This document shows positions 1-5,282 of a DNA stretch of 5,282 nt, piece by piece (position 1 is the stretch's first letter; each line of letters starts with the position of its first letter). This DNA comes from Allobrachymonas sp. (GTDB taxonomy: Bacteria > Pseudomonadota > Gammaproteobacteria > Burkholderiales > Burkholderiaceae_C). The position numbers were made by a program, and so were the translations under genes. A model generated the notes under the pieces. That model did no database searches. It was not told the origin of the DNA and saw only the letters and a list, made by a program, of their open reading frames with translations. The stretch spans positions 1 to 5,282 of the forward strand of contig JAUNUE010000134.1 in NCBI GenBank assembly GCA_030538335.1, written 5' to 3'.

Positions 1-993
1 GCCGAAAGCAAAGCCGCCCAGCACGAAATGCCACCACAACGGCATCTGCATCAGCGGGTTGTCGGCAGACCCGAGCAGATTGAACAGCAGGCTGGTGGCT
101 GCCATGCCCAGAAACACAGCGAGCATGATGCGCCAGGAGGCAATGCCTGTCCACAGCAACAATATGCTGCCCAGCAAAATTGCCAGCGTCGACACCTCTC
201 CGATGCTGCCCTGCATATGGCCCAGAAAAGCGTCCATCCACGTCAGCGGCTGCCCCCAGGGCTGGGTAAGCTGGCCCACGGGCGCGGCAGCGGCCTGGCC
301 CAGCGCCGTGGCACCGCTGAAGCCGTCTACCGCCGTCCAGACCGTATCGCCCGTCATGGCTGCGGGGTAGGAAAAGAACAAAAAGGCGCGCCCGGCCAGT
401 GCCGGGTTGATGAAGTTCTTGCCAGTGCCGCCAAACACTTCCTTGCCCAGCACCACGGCAAAGCTGATGCCCAGCGCCACCTGCCACAGGGCAATGGTGG
501 GCGGCAGGATCAGCGCAAACAGCACCGAGGTGACAAAGAACCCTTCGTTGACTTCGTGCCTGCGCACACTGGCAAACAGGATCTCCCAGAAGCTGCCCAC
601 CACAAACGCCACGGCATAGATCGGCACGAACCACACTGCGCCGTGCCAGAAGCAATCCCACACGCTTTGCGGGTTGTAGCCCGCCAGCCCGCTGACCAGC
701 GCGCCGCGCCAGCCGGGGGCTGCGGCGATCCCCATGTGCGCCATCGCGATATTGGCCTGCCTGCCCACATTGAACATGCCCCAGAACATGGCCGGAAAGG
801 TTGACAGCATGACCGTGATCATCACGCGCTTCAAGTCGATGCCGTCGCGCACGTGGGCACCGCTGTAGGTCACGGTTTTGGGCGTGTAGAAAATGGTGTC
901 TACCGCTTCGTACACCGCGTAGAGGCGGTGCCACTTGCCGCCTGGCAGAAAATGCGGTTCCAGGCGGTCGAGCAGGGCGCGCAGCGGTCGCAT
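1..993 (-). CDS. nqrB: Na+-translocating NADH-quinone reductase subunit B (3' end outside window)
   Basis: This is the N-terminal 331 codons of NqrB; the family is roughly 400-415 residues, so the C-terminal end lies beyond the left edge. NqrB is the main membrane subunit of the NQR sodium pump: it carries a covalently bound FMN and takes part in Na+ transport and quinone reduction. I translated the frame by hand and it is open throughout. Recognisable stretches are [16 protein letters not shown] (146-161), [20 protein letters not shown] (183-202) and [10 protein letters not shown] (223-232), whose SGAT motif supplies the threonine (Thr229 here) that carries FMN by phosphoester in this family. 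Hydrophobic membrane segments are visible near 57-75, 115-140, 152-182 and 268-308. The ATG lies two bases after the nqrA stop, and a strong GGGAGGG ribosome binding site (1000-1006) sits seven bases upstream inside the nqrA end, so the two genes are co-transcribed. The distant RnfD protein shares the fold, but adjacency to nqrA settles the identity. Confidence 0.96.
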   Translation of the reverse strand, partial: MRPLRALLDRLEPHFLPGGKWHRLYAVYEAVDTIFYTPKTVTYSGAHVRDGIDLKRVMITVMLSTFPAMFWGMFNVGRQANIAMAHMGIAAAPGWRGALVSGLAGYNPQSVWDCFWHGAVWFVPIYAVAFVVGSFWEILFASVRRHEVNEGFFVTSVLFALILPPTIALWQVALGISFAVVLGKEVFGGTGKNFINPALAGRAFLFFSYPAAMTGDTVWTAVDGFSGATALGQAAAAPVGQLTQPWGQPLTWMDAFLGHMQGSIGEVSTLAILLGSILLLWTGIASWRIMLAVFLGMAATSLLFNLLGSADNPLMQMPLWWHFVLGGFAFG

Positions 994-995
994 GG

Positions 996-2348
996 TCAGC
1001 CCTCCCTGTCGATGCGGGTGAGCACATCGCGCAAGATGCCGCCGTACTCGTACTTGCTGGGGCAGACGAAGGTGCACAGTGCCAGGTCTTCTTCATCCAG
1101 CTCCAGTGCGCCCAACTGCTCGGCCATTTCGATGTCGCCCACCACCAGCGCCCGCAGCAACTGCGTGGGCAAGATGTCGAGCGGCATCACTTTTTCATAA
1201 GTGCCGATGGGCACCATCGCACGCGGCGAGCCGTTGGTGTTGGTGTTCATGGCCAGGCGCCGTCCCGGCATGAATTGCGACAGGTAGATGCGCATGGCCG
1301 AGAAACGGTTGGGGCCGGTGGACATCCAGTGCATGAAGGCGCGTTCGCGCCCTTCGGGCAGCACCGATACATGCTGGTGGTAGCGCCCCAGGTAGGCCAT
1401 GTGGCCCGCAGCCGTGCGCCCGCCCAGCACCGATCCGGAAATGATGCGGTGTTCGCCTGCATGCAATGCATTGTGCGTGAGTTGCTGCAGGCACGCGCCC
1501 ACGCGGGTGCGCAGCAGGCGCGGGCGCTGTACCGACGGGCCCGCCAGCGCCACCACGCGGTGCTCGTCGAGCAGACCCGTGGTGAACAGGCGGCCCATGG
1601 CGATGGTGTCCTGGTAATCGAGGCTCCACACTTCGCGCTTGCGCCCGGCAGGCAGCAGAAAGTGGATGTGCGTGCCCGTCAAGCCAGCAGGGTGTGGGCC
1701 GGCAAAAGCCTGCATCCGAACCTGCGGCGCTTGCGGTACGGGCAGGCGTGCGTTTGGCGCATGGCACACATGCACCACGGGCGCGAGCCGCGCCAGCACC
1801 TCCAGCCCTGCAGCAAAAGCCTCCTGGTGGCCATCCAGCACCCGTTGGGGGTCAAACCCCAGCGGGTGCGTATCCATGGCGTTGACGAAAATGGCTGCCG
1901 CCTGCGCCTGAGGCGCGGGCACCTTGCTGAACGGGCGGGTGCGCAGCGCTGTCCACAAGCCGCTGGTGAGCAGAGTTTGGCGCACCGCTTCCGGCGGCAA
2001 GGCCGGAATTTCTTCTGGAGCATGTGCGGCAAAACGCAGAGCATCGTGTTCGGCGCCTTCGGGTGCAACATCGATCACCAGCGACTCGAACACCCGCTGC
2101 GCGCCGCGGTGGATGGCGCGCACCGTCCCGCTTGCGGGGGCGGTAAACACGACACCGGGATTTTTCTTGTCTTCAAACAAGGGCTGGCCCAGGCGCACCC
2201 GCTCGCCTTCCGCTACCTGCATGGTCGGGCGCAGGCCCACATAGTCTGCCCCGAGCAGTGCAACGGCGGTGGCCGGGTCGGCCTCTTCGATCACGGGCAA
2301 AGGCTCACCCAGCAGGGGGAGGTTCAGGCCTTTGCGCAAAGTGATCAT
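996..2348 (-). CDS. nqrA: Na+-translocating NADH-quinone reductase subunit A
   Basis: NqrA is the peripheral cytoplasmic subunit of the NQR complex, which oxidises NADH, reduces ubiquinone and exports Na+. The product is 450 residues, close to the usual about 446, and complete. Family motifs appear in order: YVGLRPT (36-42), FEDKKNPGV (58-66), [16 protein letters not shown] (129-144), [15 protein letters not shown] (217-231), AYLGRYHQ around 318-325, [14 protein letters not shown] around 378-391, and a C-terminal [19 protein letters not shown] beginning at 412. I chose the ATG at 2348 because the protein then begins [11 protein letters not shown], matching the family N-terminus, and a GGAAAG ribosome site lies six bases upstream; an in-frame TTG at 2366 would add six residues without precedent. 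nqrB follows two bases after the stop. It is the first gene of the nqr operon, with a 206-base leader and an intrinsic terminator closing the upstream dodecin gene, so it probably has its own promoter. Confidence 0.97.
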   Translation of the reverse strand: MITLRKGLNLPLLGEPLPVIEEADPATAVALLGADYVGLRPTMQVAEGERVRLGQPLFEDKKNPGVVFTAPASGTVRAIHRGAQRVFESLVIDVAPEGAEHDALRFAAHAPEEIPALPPEAVRQTLLTSGLWTALRTRPFSKVPAPQAQAAAIFVNAMDTHPLGFDPQRVLDGHQEAFAAGLEVLARLAPVVHVCHAPNARLPVPQAPQVRMQAFAGPHPAGLTGTHIHFLLPAGRKREVWSLDYQDTIAMGRLFTTGLLDEHRVVALAGPSVQRPRLLRTRVGACLQQLTHNALHAGEHRIISGSVLGGRTAAGHMAYLGRYHQHVSVLPEGRERAFMHWMSTGPNRFSAMRIYLSQFMPGRRLAMNTNTNGSPRAMVPIGTYEKVMPLDILPTQLLRALVVGDIEMAEQLGALELDEEDLALCTFVCPSKYEYGGILRDVLTRIDREG

Positions 2349-2354
2349 GCAGTG

Positions 2355-2379
2355 CTTTCCGGGCAAGGTTTACCGAAAG
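2355..2379 (-). promoter_or_regulatory. possible hairpin over the nqrA ribosome binding site
   Basis: In the nqrA leader RNA, CTTTCGG (2379-2373) can pair with CCGGAAAG (2362-2355), giving seven pairs with one bulged base and a ten-base loop. The 3' arm is the GGAAAG ribosome site of nqrA, so the structure would mask it. The pairing is seen in the sequence; a regulatory role is only inference, and the stem is short. Confidence 0.25.
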
Positions 2380-2410
2380 GGCTGCGAGCCTGCTACTTCC
2401 AATGGCAGCG

Positions 2411-2455
2411 CAGCAAATTAATTTTATTTTAACCATGAATTAGCACGATTGTGCT
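2411..2455 (-). promoter_or_regulatory. AT-rich promoter/operator region of the nqr operon
   Basis: A strongly AT-rich tract (about 2415-2441) in an otherwise GC-rich leader contains TAAAAT-type -10 candidates on the minus strand. No good TTGACA-like -35 box stands at the right distance, so the exact start is not assigned. Directly upstream is the palindrome AGCAC-GATT-GTGCT (2442-2455), placed where an activator or repressor could act. The assignment rests on position and composition only. Confidence 0.35.
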
Positions 2456-2503
2456 TTTCTGGAAAAGTATTGCGTGGCACTCGGAAATTGCACGATTCTT
2501 GCG
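2437..2503. repeat. imperfect direct repeat AATT(n)GCACGATT upstream of nqrA
   Basis: GCACGATT occurs at 2443-2450 and again at 2490-2497, 47 bases apart. The likeness extends on both sides: AATTaGCACGATTgTGC in one copy and AATTGCACGATTctTGC in the other. The first copy is part of a 5-base-arm palindrome. Both copies lie between the dodecin terminator and the nqrA promoter tract, which suits a pair of regulator sites, though no regulator can be named. Confidence 0.4.
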
Positions 2504-2506
2504 GGC

Positions 2507-2530
2507 AACAAAAAGCCCGCCAAGGCGGGC
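2507..2530 (-). terminator. intrinsic terminator after the dodecin gene
   Basis: Read on the minus strand, GCCCGCC (2530-2524) and GGCGGGC (2521-2515) form a perfect seven-base GC stem with a two-base TT loop (in practice a four-base loop on six pairs), followed at once by TTTTTGTT (2514-2507). It lies 24 bases after the dodecin stop codon and separates that transcript from nqrA. It is a textbook Rho-independent terminator. Confidence 0.9.
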
Positions 2531-2554
2531 CGGGGGTGTTGACGTTCTCCAGGC

Positions 2555-2761
2555 TTACTTGTCTTCCACCACAAACGTCACCTGCATATTGACGCGGTAT
2601 TCGCTGATCTTGCCGCCGTCAACGGTGACCTTCTGCTCCTTGATCCACGCGCCGCGCACATGGTTCACGCTGTCGCAGGCGCGGGCAATGCCCTGGTTGA
2701 TGGCATCTTCAAAACTGGTTTTGCTCGACGCGCTGATTTCAATCACTTTGGCTACGCTCAT
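2555..2761 (-). CDS. dodecin (flavin-binding storage protein)
   Basis: Dodecins are 65-75 residue proteins that form hollow dodecamers and store or buffer flavins (riboflavin, FMN, FAD) in the cytoplasm. This one has 68 residues and the typical pattern: VAKVIEISASS strand, FEDAINQGIARA helix, then VRGAWIKEQKVTVDGG and YRVNMQVTFVVED strands. Trp39, the flavin-stacking residue of the family, and Gln60, which contacts the isoalloxazine ring, are both in place. The ATG at 2761 is chosen because AAGGAG lies six bases upstream and the protein then begins MSVAKVIEIS as in relatives; an upstream GTG at 2812 would add 17 unrelated residues. The gene has its own promoter and terminator, so it is a single-gene unit between the toxin-antitoxin islet and nqrA. 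Its nearness to nqr, whose complex uses FMN, FAD and riboflavin, may be functional or chance. Confidence 0.95.
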   Translation of the reverse strand: MSVAKVIEISASSKTSFEDAINQGIARACDSVNHVRGAWIKEQKVTVDGGKISEYRVNMQVTFVVEDK

Positions 2762-2835
2762 GCTTTTCTCCTTGAACAAGGTGAGGAAAAGGGCGAAGCA
2801 GCGGAACGCCACCCGCCCGAGAAATAGCTGTTGCC

Positions 2836-2864
2836 AGTATTGATGGCGTTGCGGGGCTTGTCAA
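2836..2864 (-). promoter_or_regulatory. sigma-70-type promoter of the dodecin gene
   Basis: On the minus strand a perfect -35 box TTGACA (2864-2859) is followed by a 17-base spacer and a -10 box AATACT (2841-2836, four of six matches to consensus). Transcription would start near 2829, giving a leader of nearly 70 bases before the dodecin ATG. The box quality and spacing are seen in the sequence; activity is inferred. Confidence 0.65.
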
Positions 2865-2911
2865 CCGTGAAAGGTATCAAGATATAACTGGTGGCAGGTG
2901 TGTATTTTTGA

Positions 2912-3307
2912 CTATCGCCAGAGAACGGTACCGCTGCGGCGAAAAATCAAGGGTTCGGAGACGGTGTAACGGCGACCTGCGCGCCAGGCTTGGGTCTGGA
3001 TTTCGACCTGCAGCAAATCGTCTTGACGAGAAATCCACTTGATCGGCTTGGTTTCCACGCGCTCGAATTTTTTCCGATCATGCCCAAGCTTGCCAATATT
3101 CCCGTTTTCAACTTCACTCAAATCAATTTCAAGGAAGGTTTCGTCTTGCTGCTGTATGTAGGCCTTCAGGATCGTTCCTGCTTCAGCAGGAAGTGATGTT
3201 ACGGCGGCAGTTTTCTCTGCATTCCAGATCGCACTAGCCGGGGGATCCCCCGCGGTTGCAGCGGTAACCCCTGCAAGAAGTGCAACAACTGCGAAGGTTC
3301 TGACCAT
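2912..3307 (-). CDS. hypothetical secreted protein, third gene of the toxin-antitoxin operon
   Basis: I do not recognise this family. The 131-residue product starts MVRTFAVVALLAGVTAATAG: a short basic start, a hydrophobic core and an A-T-A cleavage pattern at about residue 19, so a Sec signal peptide and export to the periplasm are likely. There is no lipobox cysteine, and the protein has no cysteine at all. The mature part of about 112 residues is polar and looks beta-rich, with no further membrane segment. The start ATG overlaps the doc stop codon by one base (TGATG), which indicates translational coupling to the toxin. GC content is about 52% by hand count over 2941-3300, falling to about 44% in 3061-3180, well below the neighbouring nqr genes, which suggests a different origin. 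No terminator follows it before the dodecin promoter. An exported partner is odd behind a cytoplasmic toxin; it might equally be a passenger gene. Confidence 0.75.
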   Translation of the reverse strand: MVRTFAVVALLAGVTAATAGDPPASAIWNAEKTAAVTSLPAEAGTILKAYIQQQDETFLEIDLSEVENGNIGKLGHDRKKFERVETKPIKWISRQDDLLQVEIQTQAWRAGRRYTVSEPLIFRRSGTVLWR

Positions 3308-3714
3308 CAGATTCCGCCTTCATTCGTTGCCCAAGGTGCCATATGCTCACGCAGCCAAGCGGCGTAGGCTGCTTCTTCCATTTCGCCTGCGGCGAGAGCG
3401 AGCATGTTCATCGTCGCATCGGCCTGATTAACGGCAAGGCGGTAGCCATTCAGCGCCAGAAACAAGCCTGCCGCCAAAAAGGCAGCCCGTTTGTTGCCGT
3501 CGATGAAGGCGTGATTGCGTGCCAGACCGAAAGCATAACTTGCTGCGAGATCAGCCACATCGGGTTCGCCATATTCCGCCAGGTGGCGCGGGCGTGCCAA
3601 AGCCGATTCCAGCAAGTTCTCGTCGCGCACGCCCGGCGATCCGCCATGCTCTGCCAGACTTTCATCATGCAACAGCAGCAGTGCGGCGCGGTCAACCCAT
3701 CGCCAGGAACTCAT
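3307..3714 (-). CDS. doc: Doc-type toxin (Fic/Doc family, death-on-curing)
   Basis: The 135-residue product matches the Doc branch of the Fic fold (P1 Doc has 126). The N-terminal part has the Doc pattern HGGSPGVRDENLLESALARP (23-42), and the active-site loop is HAFIDGNKRAAF (68-79), fitting the Doc form HxFxDxNKR: His68, Asp72, Asn74, Lys75 and Arg76. In P1 Doc this altered Fic motif makes the enzyme a kinase that phosphorylates EF-Tu and stops translation, rather than an AMP-transferase; the same activity is inferred here. All key residues are present, so the toxin should be active. Its ATG overlaps the antitoxin stop (ATGA), the typical order of antitoxin before toxin with coupled translation. 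The stop codon in turn overlaps the start of a secreted protein gene. The antitoxin is AbrB-like rather than the Phd type of P1. Confidence 0.93.
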   Translation of the reverse strand: MSSWRWVDRAALLLLHDESLAEHGGSPGVRDENLLESALARPRHLAEYGEPDVADLAASYAFGLARNHAFIDGNKRAAFLAAGLFLALNGYRLAVNQADATMNMLALAAGEMEEAAYAAWLREHMAPWATNEGGI

Positions 3715-3971
3715 TTGGCCAATTGCCGGAAAGTGTCGCGGTATTCACGCATGAAGGCGCGACCCAGTTGCAGTTGTTCTTCCACAGCAGGATCGTAGGG
3801 GCTGAGGGTAACGCCATTGCTTGCCTCGCTCAAAAACAGGGAATCTCCCTTTTCGAGCTTGAGGCGCGCAAGTACCTCCTTGGGCAGGATCACCCCCAGC
3901 GAGTTGCCGATCTGGGTGACTTTCAGGGTGTTGGCGGGGGCGGCGGTTTTCTTTGGGAGTACGGCGCTCAT
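3711..3971 (-). CDS. AbrB/MazE/SpoVT-like antitoxin
   Basis: An 86-residue protein with a swapped-hairpin AbrB DNA-binding domain at about 16-58: LKVTQIGNSLGVILPKEVL, then KLEKGDSLFLSEASNGVTLSP. The IGNSLGVILPKEV core is the hallmark of MazE/AbrB antitoxins. A lysine- and alanine-rich tail of about 15 residues precedes it. The C-terminal segment from about 60 to 86 is charged and probably helical, and by analogy with other type II antitoxins it is the likely part that binds and blocks the toxin. The ATG at 3971 is supported by AAGGAGG ending four bases upstream. The stop codon overlaps the doc start in ATGA. The protein probably represses its own operon by binding the repeats just upstream of the start. 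The role as antitoxin is inferred from fold and gene order. Confidence 0.9.
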   Translation of the reverse strand: MSAVLPKKTAAPANTLKVTQIGNSLGVILPKEVLARLKLEKGDSLFLSEASNGVTLSPYDPAVEEQLQLGRAFMREYRDTFRQLAK

Positions 3972-3981
3972 GGTGCCTCCT

Positions 3982-4001
3982 TTGTTATAACTGTTGTTAT
4001 A
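3982..4001 (-). promoter_or_regulatory. toxin-antitoxin promoter with TTGTTATA repeats (putative operator)
   Basis: TTGTTATA occurs at 3982-3989 and 3994-4001 on the plus strand, exactly 12 bases apart, in a short AT-rich island. On the minus strand each copy gives TATAAC, five of six matches to a -10 box, so either could fire the operon. The flanking TGTTA/TAACA (3983-3987 and 4003-4007) adds dyad symmetry, as expected for a dimeric AbrB-type repressor. No strong -35 box is seen. The leader would be very short, 10-30 bases. Confidence 0.55.
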
Positions 4002-4024
4002 TTAACAGAGTGCCAGTGCGCGCG

Positions 4025-4047
4025 CAAGCGCTTGTGTATTGCACAAG
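4025..4047. repeat. inverted repeats between xth and the antitoxin gene
   Basis: Two overlapping dyads lie in the 90-base gap: a perfect ten-base palindrome CAAGCGCTTG (4025-4034) and a hairpin CTTGTG-TATTG-CACAAG (4031-4047, six-base stem, five-base loop). On the minus strand the hairpin comes 14 bases after the xth stop, where a terminator would be expected, but no T-run follows. It may be a weak terminator, an RNA-stability hairpin, or an upstream operator of the toxin-antitoxin promoter. Confidence 0.4.
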
Positions 4048-4061
4048 AATGGGGTGAAGCC

Positions 4062-4847
4062 TCACTCCATGGCGTATTCAACGGTCAACGGCGCATGGTC
4101 GCTGAACTTCTGTTCCTTGTACACGCTGCCATTCAGTGCGCGCTGCGCCATATGGGGCGAGGCCACGTGCAGGTCGATGCGCCAGCCTACATTCTTGGCA
4201 TACGCTTGGCCGCGGTTGCTCCACCATGTGTAGCCGGTGTCGCCTGCATCGGGGTAGAGCAGGCGGAACACATCAACCCAACCATTGCCGTAGAGCTTGT
4301 CAAGCCAGGCGCGTTCTTCGGGCAGAAAGCCCGAGTTCTTGAGGTTGCCCTTCCAGTTCTTCAGATCGATTTCGCGGTGGGCAATGTTCCAGTCGCCACA
4401 GATCACGAATTCGCGGCCTTCGGCCAGCAGCGATTCGAGCAGCGGAAAGAAGGCATCGAGAAATATGTACTTCAATGCCTGGCGCTCTTCGGAGGAGGAG
4501 CCAGACGGCACGTACACCGAAATGACCGAGAGCTTGCCAAAGTCGGCGCGCAGAAAGCGCCCTTCGGCATCAAAATCGGCATGCCCCATGCCTTCGATCA
4601 CACGGTCAGGCGCGGTGCGGCTGTAGATGCCCACGCCGCTGTAGCCTTTCTTGTCGGCACAGTGGAAGAAGCCGTGGTAACCGTCGGGTGCACGCATGGC
4701 GTCGGTCAGGTCCTGCGGTTGCGCTTTGAGCTCCTGCACGCACACCACATCGGCGTTGTGCCGCGCCATCCATTCAAAAAACCCTTTTCTTGCGGCTGAG
4801 CGGATGCCGTTCAGGTTGGCCGAGGTGATGCGTAGGGTTTTCTGCAT
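4062..4847 (-). CDS. xth: exodeoxyribonuclease III / AP endonuclease
   Basis: A DNA-repair nuclease of the ExoIII/APE1 family, which cuts the backbone at abasic sites and trims 3' ends in base excision repair. The 261-residue product is full length (family about 250-270). Catalytic and metal residues are all present: Asn13 in SANLNGIR, Glu39 in VQELKAQ, Tyr112 in SVYVPSG, Asp152 and Asn154 in CGDWNIAH, Asp225 in NVGWRIDL and the Asp250-His251 pair in FSDHAPL. The TGYTWWS and NVGWRID segments resemble the APE1/ExoA branch more than E. coli ExoIII, so AP-endonuclease activity may dominate. Two starts are possible: the GTG at 4853, which overlaps the pepP stop in a GTGA junction, or the ATG at 4847 chosen here, a normal codon with GGGTGA just upstream and only two residues shorter. 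Either way it is coupled to pepP. Confidence 0.95.
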   Translation of the reverse strand: MQKTLRITSANLNGIRSAARKGFFEWMARHNADVVCVQELKAQPQDLTDAMRAPDGYHGFFHCADKKGYSGVGIYSRTAPDRVIEGMGHADFDAEGRFLRADFGKLSVISVYVPSGSSSEERQALKYIFLDAFFPLLESLLAEGREFVICGDWNIAHREIDLKNWKGNLKNSGFLPEERAWLDKLYGNGWVDVFRLLYPDAGDTGYTWWSNRGQAYAKNVGWRIDLHVASPHMAQRALNGSVYKEQKFSDHAPLTVEYAME

Positions 4848-4849
4848 GC

Positions 4850-5281
4850 TCACCCGCGCATTAACGCTTCAATGGCATCTGCCGCCACGGGCACACCGCG
4901 CGTGAACAGTTCATGCCCTTGTGCGGTGACCAGTACATCGTCTTCGATGCGGATGCCGATGTTCCAGAACTGCTCGGGCACATCGTCTGCCGGGCGGATG
5001 TACAGGCCCGGCTCGATGGTGAACACCATGCCCGGTTGCAGGATGCGGCTGGGGCGGTTGATGATGGTTTCGCCCGTAAGTGCATCCTTGCGCGTGCTGG
5101 TCTGGCCGATTTCGGATGGCTCCACATAGCTGCCGCAGTCGTGCACGTCCATGCCCATCCAGTGCCCGGCGCGGTGCATGTAGAAGCGGAAGTAGGCGCG
5201 GCTCTCGATCACGTCGTCCACGCTGCCTTGCTTGCTCTTGTCGAGAATGCCCAGATCCAGCAAGCCCTGCGCCATGATTTT
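4850..5281 (-). CDS. pepP: Xaa-Pro aminopeptidase (5' end outside window)
   Basis: This is the C-terminal third (143 complete codons visible) of a proline aminopeptidase, a cytoplasmic M24B metallopeptidase that removes N-terminal residues preceding proline; the whole family protein has about 440 residues. The pita-bread catalytic core is recognisable: FYMHRAGHWMGMDVHDCG with its two histidines, LQPGMVFTIEPGLYI with the first metal glutamate and NIGIRIEDDVLVT with the second, and the ending IEALM as in E. coli PepP. The two aspartate ligands lie upstream, beyond the right edge. The frame stays open to the edge; an internal ATG at 5275 is not the true start. The stop overlaps or abuts the start of xth, so the two form an operon. 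Confidence 0.94.
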   Translation of the reverse strand, partial: KIMAQGLLDLGILDKSKQGSVDDVIESRAYFRFYMHRAGHWMGMDVHDCGSYVEPSEIGQTSTRKDALTGETIINRPSRILQPGMVFTIEPGLYIRPADDVPEQFWNIGIRIEDDVLVTAQGHELFTRGVPVAADAIEALMRG

Positions 5282-5282
5282 T

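Noticed and set aside
28..804. Plus-strand open frame of 258 codons at the left end
   Set aside because: Shadow of nqrB, whose minus-strand frame gives the SGAT flavin motif and the membrane segments.
1275..2432. Long plus-strand open frame of 385 codons opposite nqrA
   Set aside because: It is a shadow of nqrA in GC-rich DNA; its translation is rich in Arg, His, Gln and Ala without a recognisable domain, while the opposite strand gives a full NqrA.
2771..2781. Small dyad CCTTG-AA-CAAGG near the dodecin ribosome site
   Set aside because: The two-base loop is too short for a stable RNA hairpin, and five-base arms are expected by chance.
2762..2812. Upstream GTG start for dodecin giving an 85-residue protein
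   Set aside because: The 17 added residues are not part of the dodecin fold, and the good AAGGAG site belongs to the ATG at 2761.
2451..2843. Plus-strand open frame over the dodecin gene
   Set aside because: It spans the dodecin gene, its terminator and its promoter region on the other strand; no ribosome site or family likeness.
3239..3252. Perfect 14-base palindrome CGGGGGATCCCCCG with a BamHI site, resembling a cloning polylinker
   Set aside because: It lies in frame in the secreted-protein gene, encoding the AGDPP stretch at the end of the signal peptide, and no other vector sequence surrounds it.
3519..4799. Plus-strand open frame of 426 codons across doc, antitoxin and xth
   Set aside because: It crosses three well-supported minus-strand genes and the intergenic promoter, and its product resembles no family.

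Overview
The window carries eight protein-coding genes, all on the minus strand, so the biological reading order runs from high to low coordinates. Two of them, at the window edges, are incomplete. Most of the DNA is GC-rich with strong codon bias, and the protein flavours (the NQR subunits, the dodecin, the ExoIII/AP-endonuclease) fit a Gram-negative proteobacterium. A beta-proteobacterium of the Burkholderiales (Comamonadaceae-like) is my best inference. No rRNA, tRNA, CRISPR array or transposase is visible.

Right part (about 4062-5282): the C-terminal part of a proline aminopeptidase (pepP) is followed, with a stop/start junction of the GTGA type, by an exodeoxyribonuclease III / AP endonuclease (xth). 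These look like a housekeeping operon.

Middle part (about 2912-4020): a compact three-gene operon, AbrB/MazE-like antitoxin, Doc/Fic toxin, then a small secreted protein of unknown function. It is knit together by a 4-base ATGA overlap and a 1-base TGATG overlap. An AT-rich promoter with two TTGTTATA repeats 12 bases apart precedes it. The third gene has clearly lower GC than its surroundings. This islet, sitting between housekeeping genes, is the accessory part of the window and the best candidate for something undescribed: a toxin-antitoxin module with a translationally coupled exported third partner.

Left part (1-2864): a dodecin flavin-storage gene with its own promoter (TTGACA, 17-base spacer, AATACT) and an intrinsic terminator, then nqrA and the first 331 codons of nqrB. 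The latter two are the start of the operon for the Na+-translocating NADH:quinone oxidoreductase, a flavin-rich respiratory sodium pump; nqrC-F would lie beyond the left end. The 200-base nqrA leader holds an AT-rich tract, an imperfect repeated GCACGATT element and a possible hairpin over the nqrA ribosome binding site.
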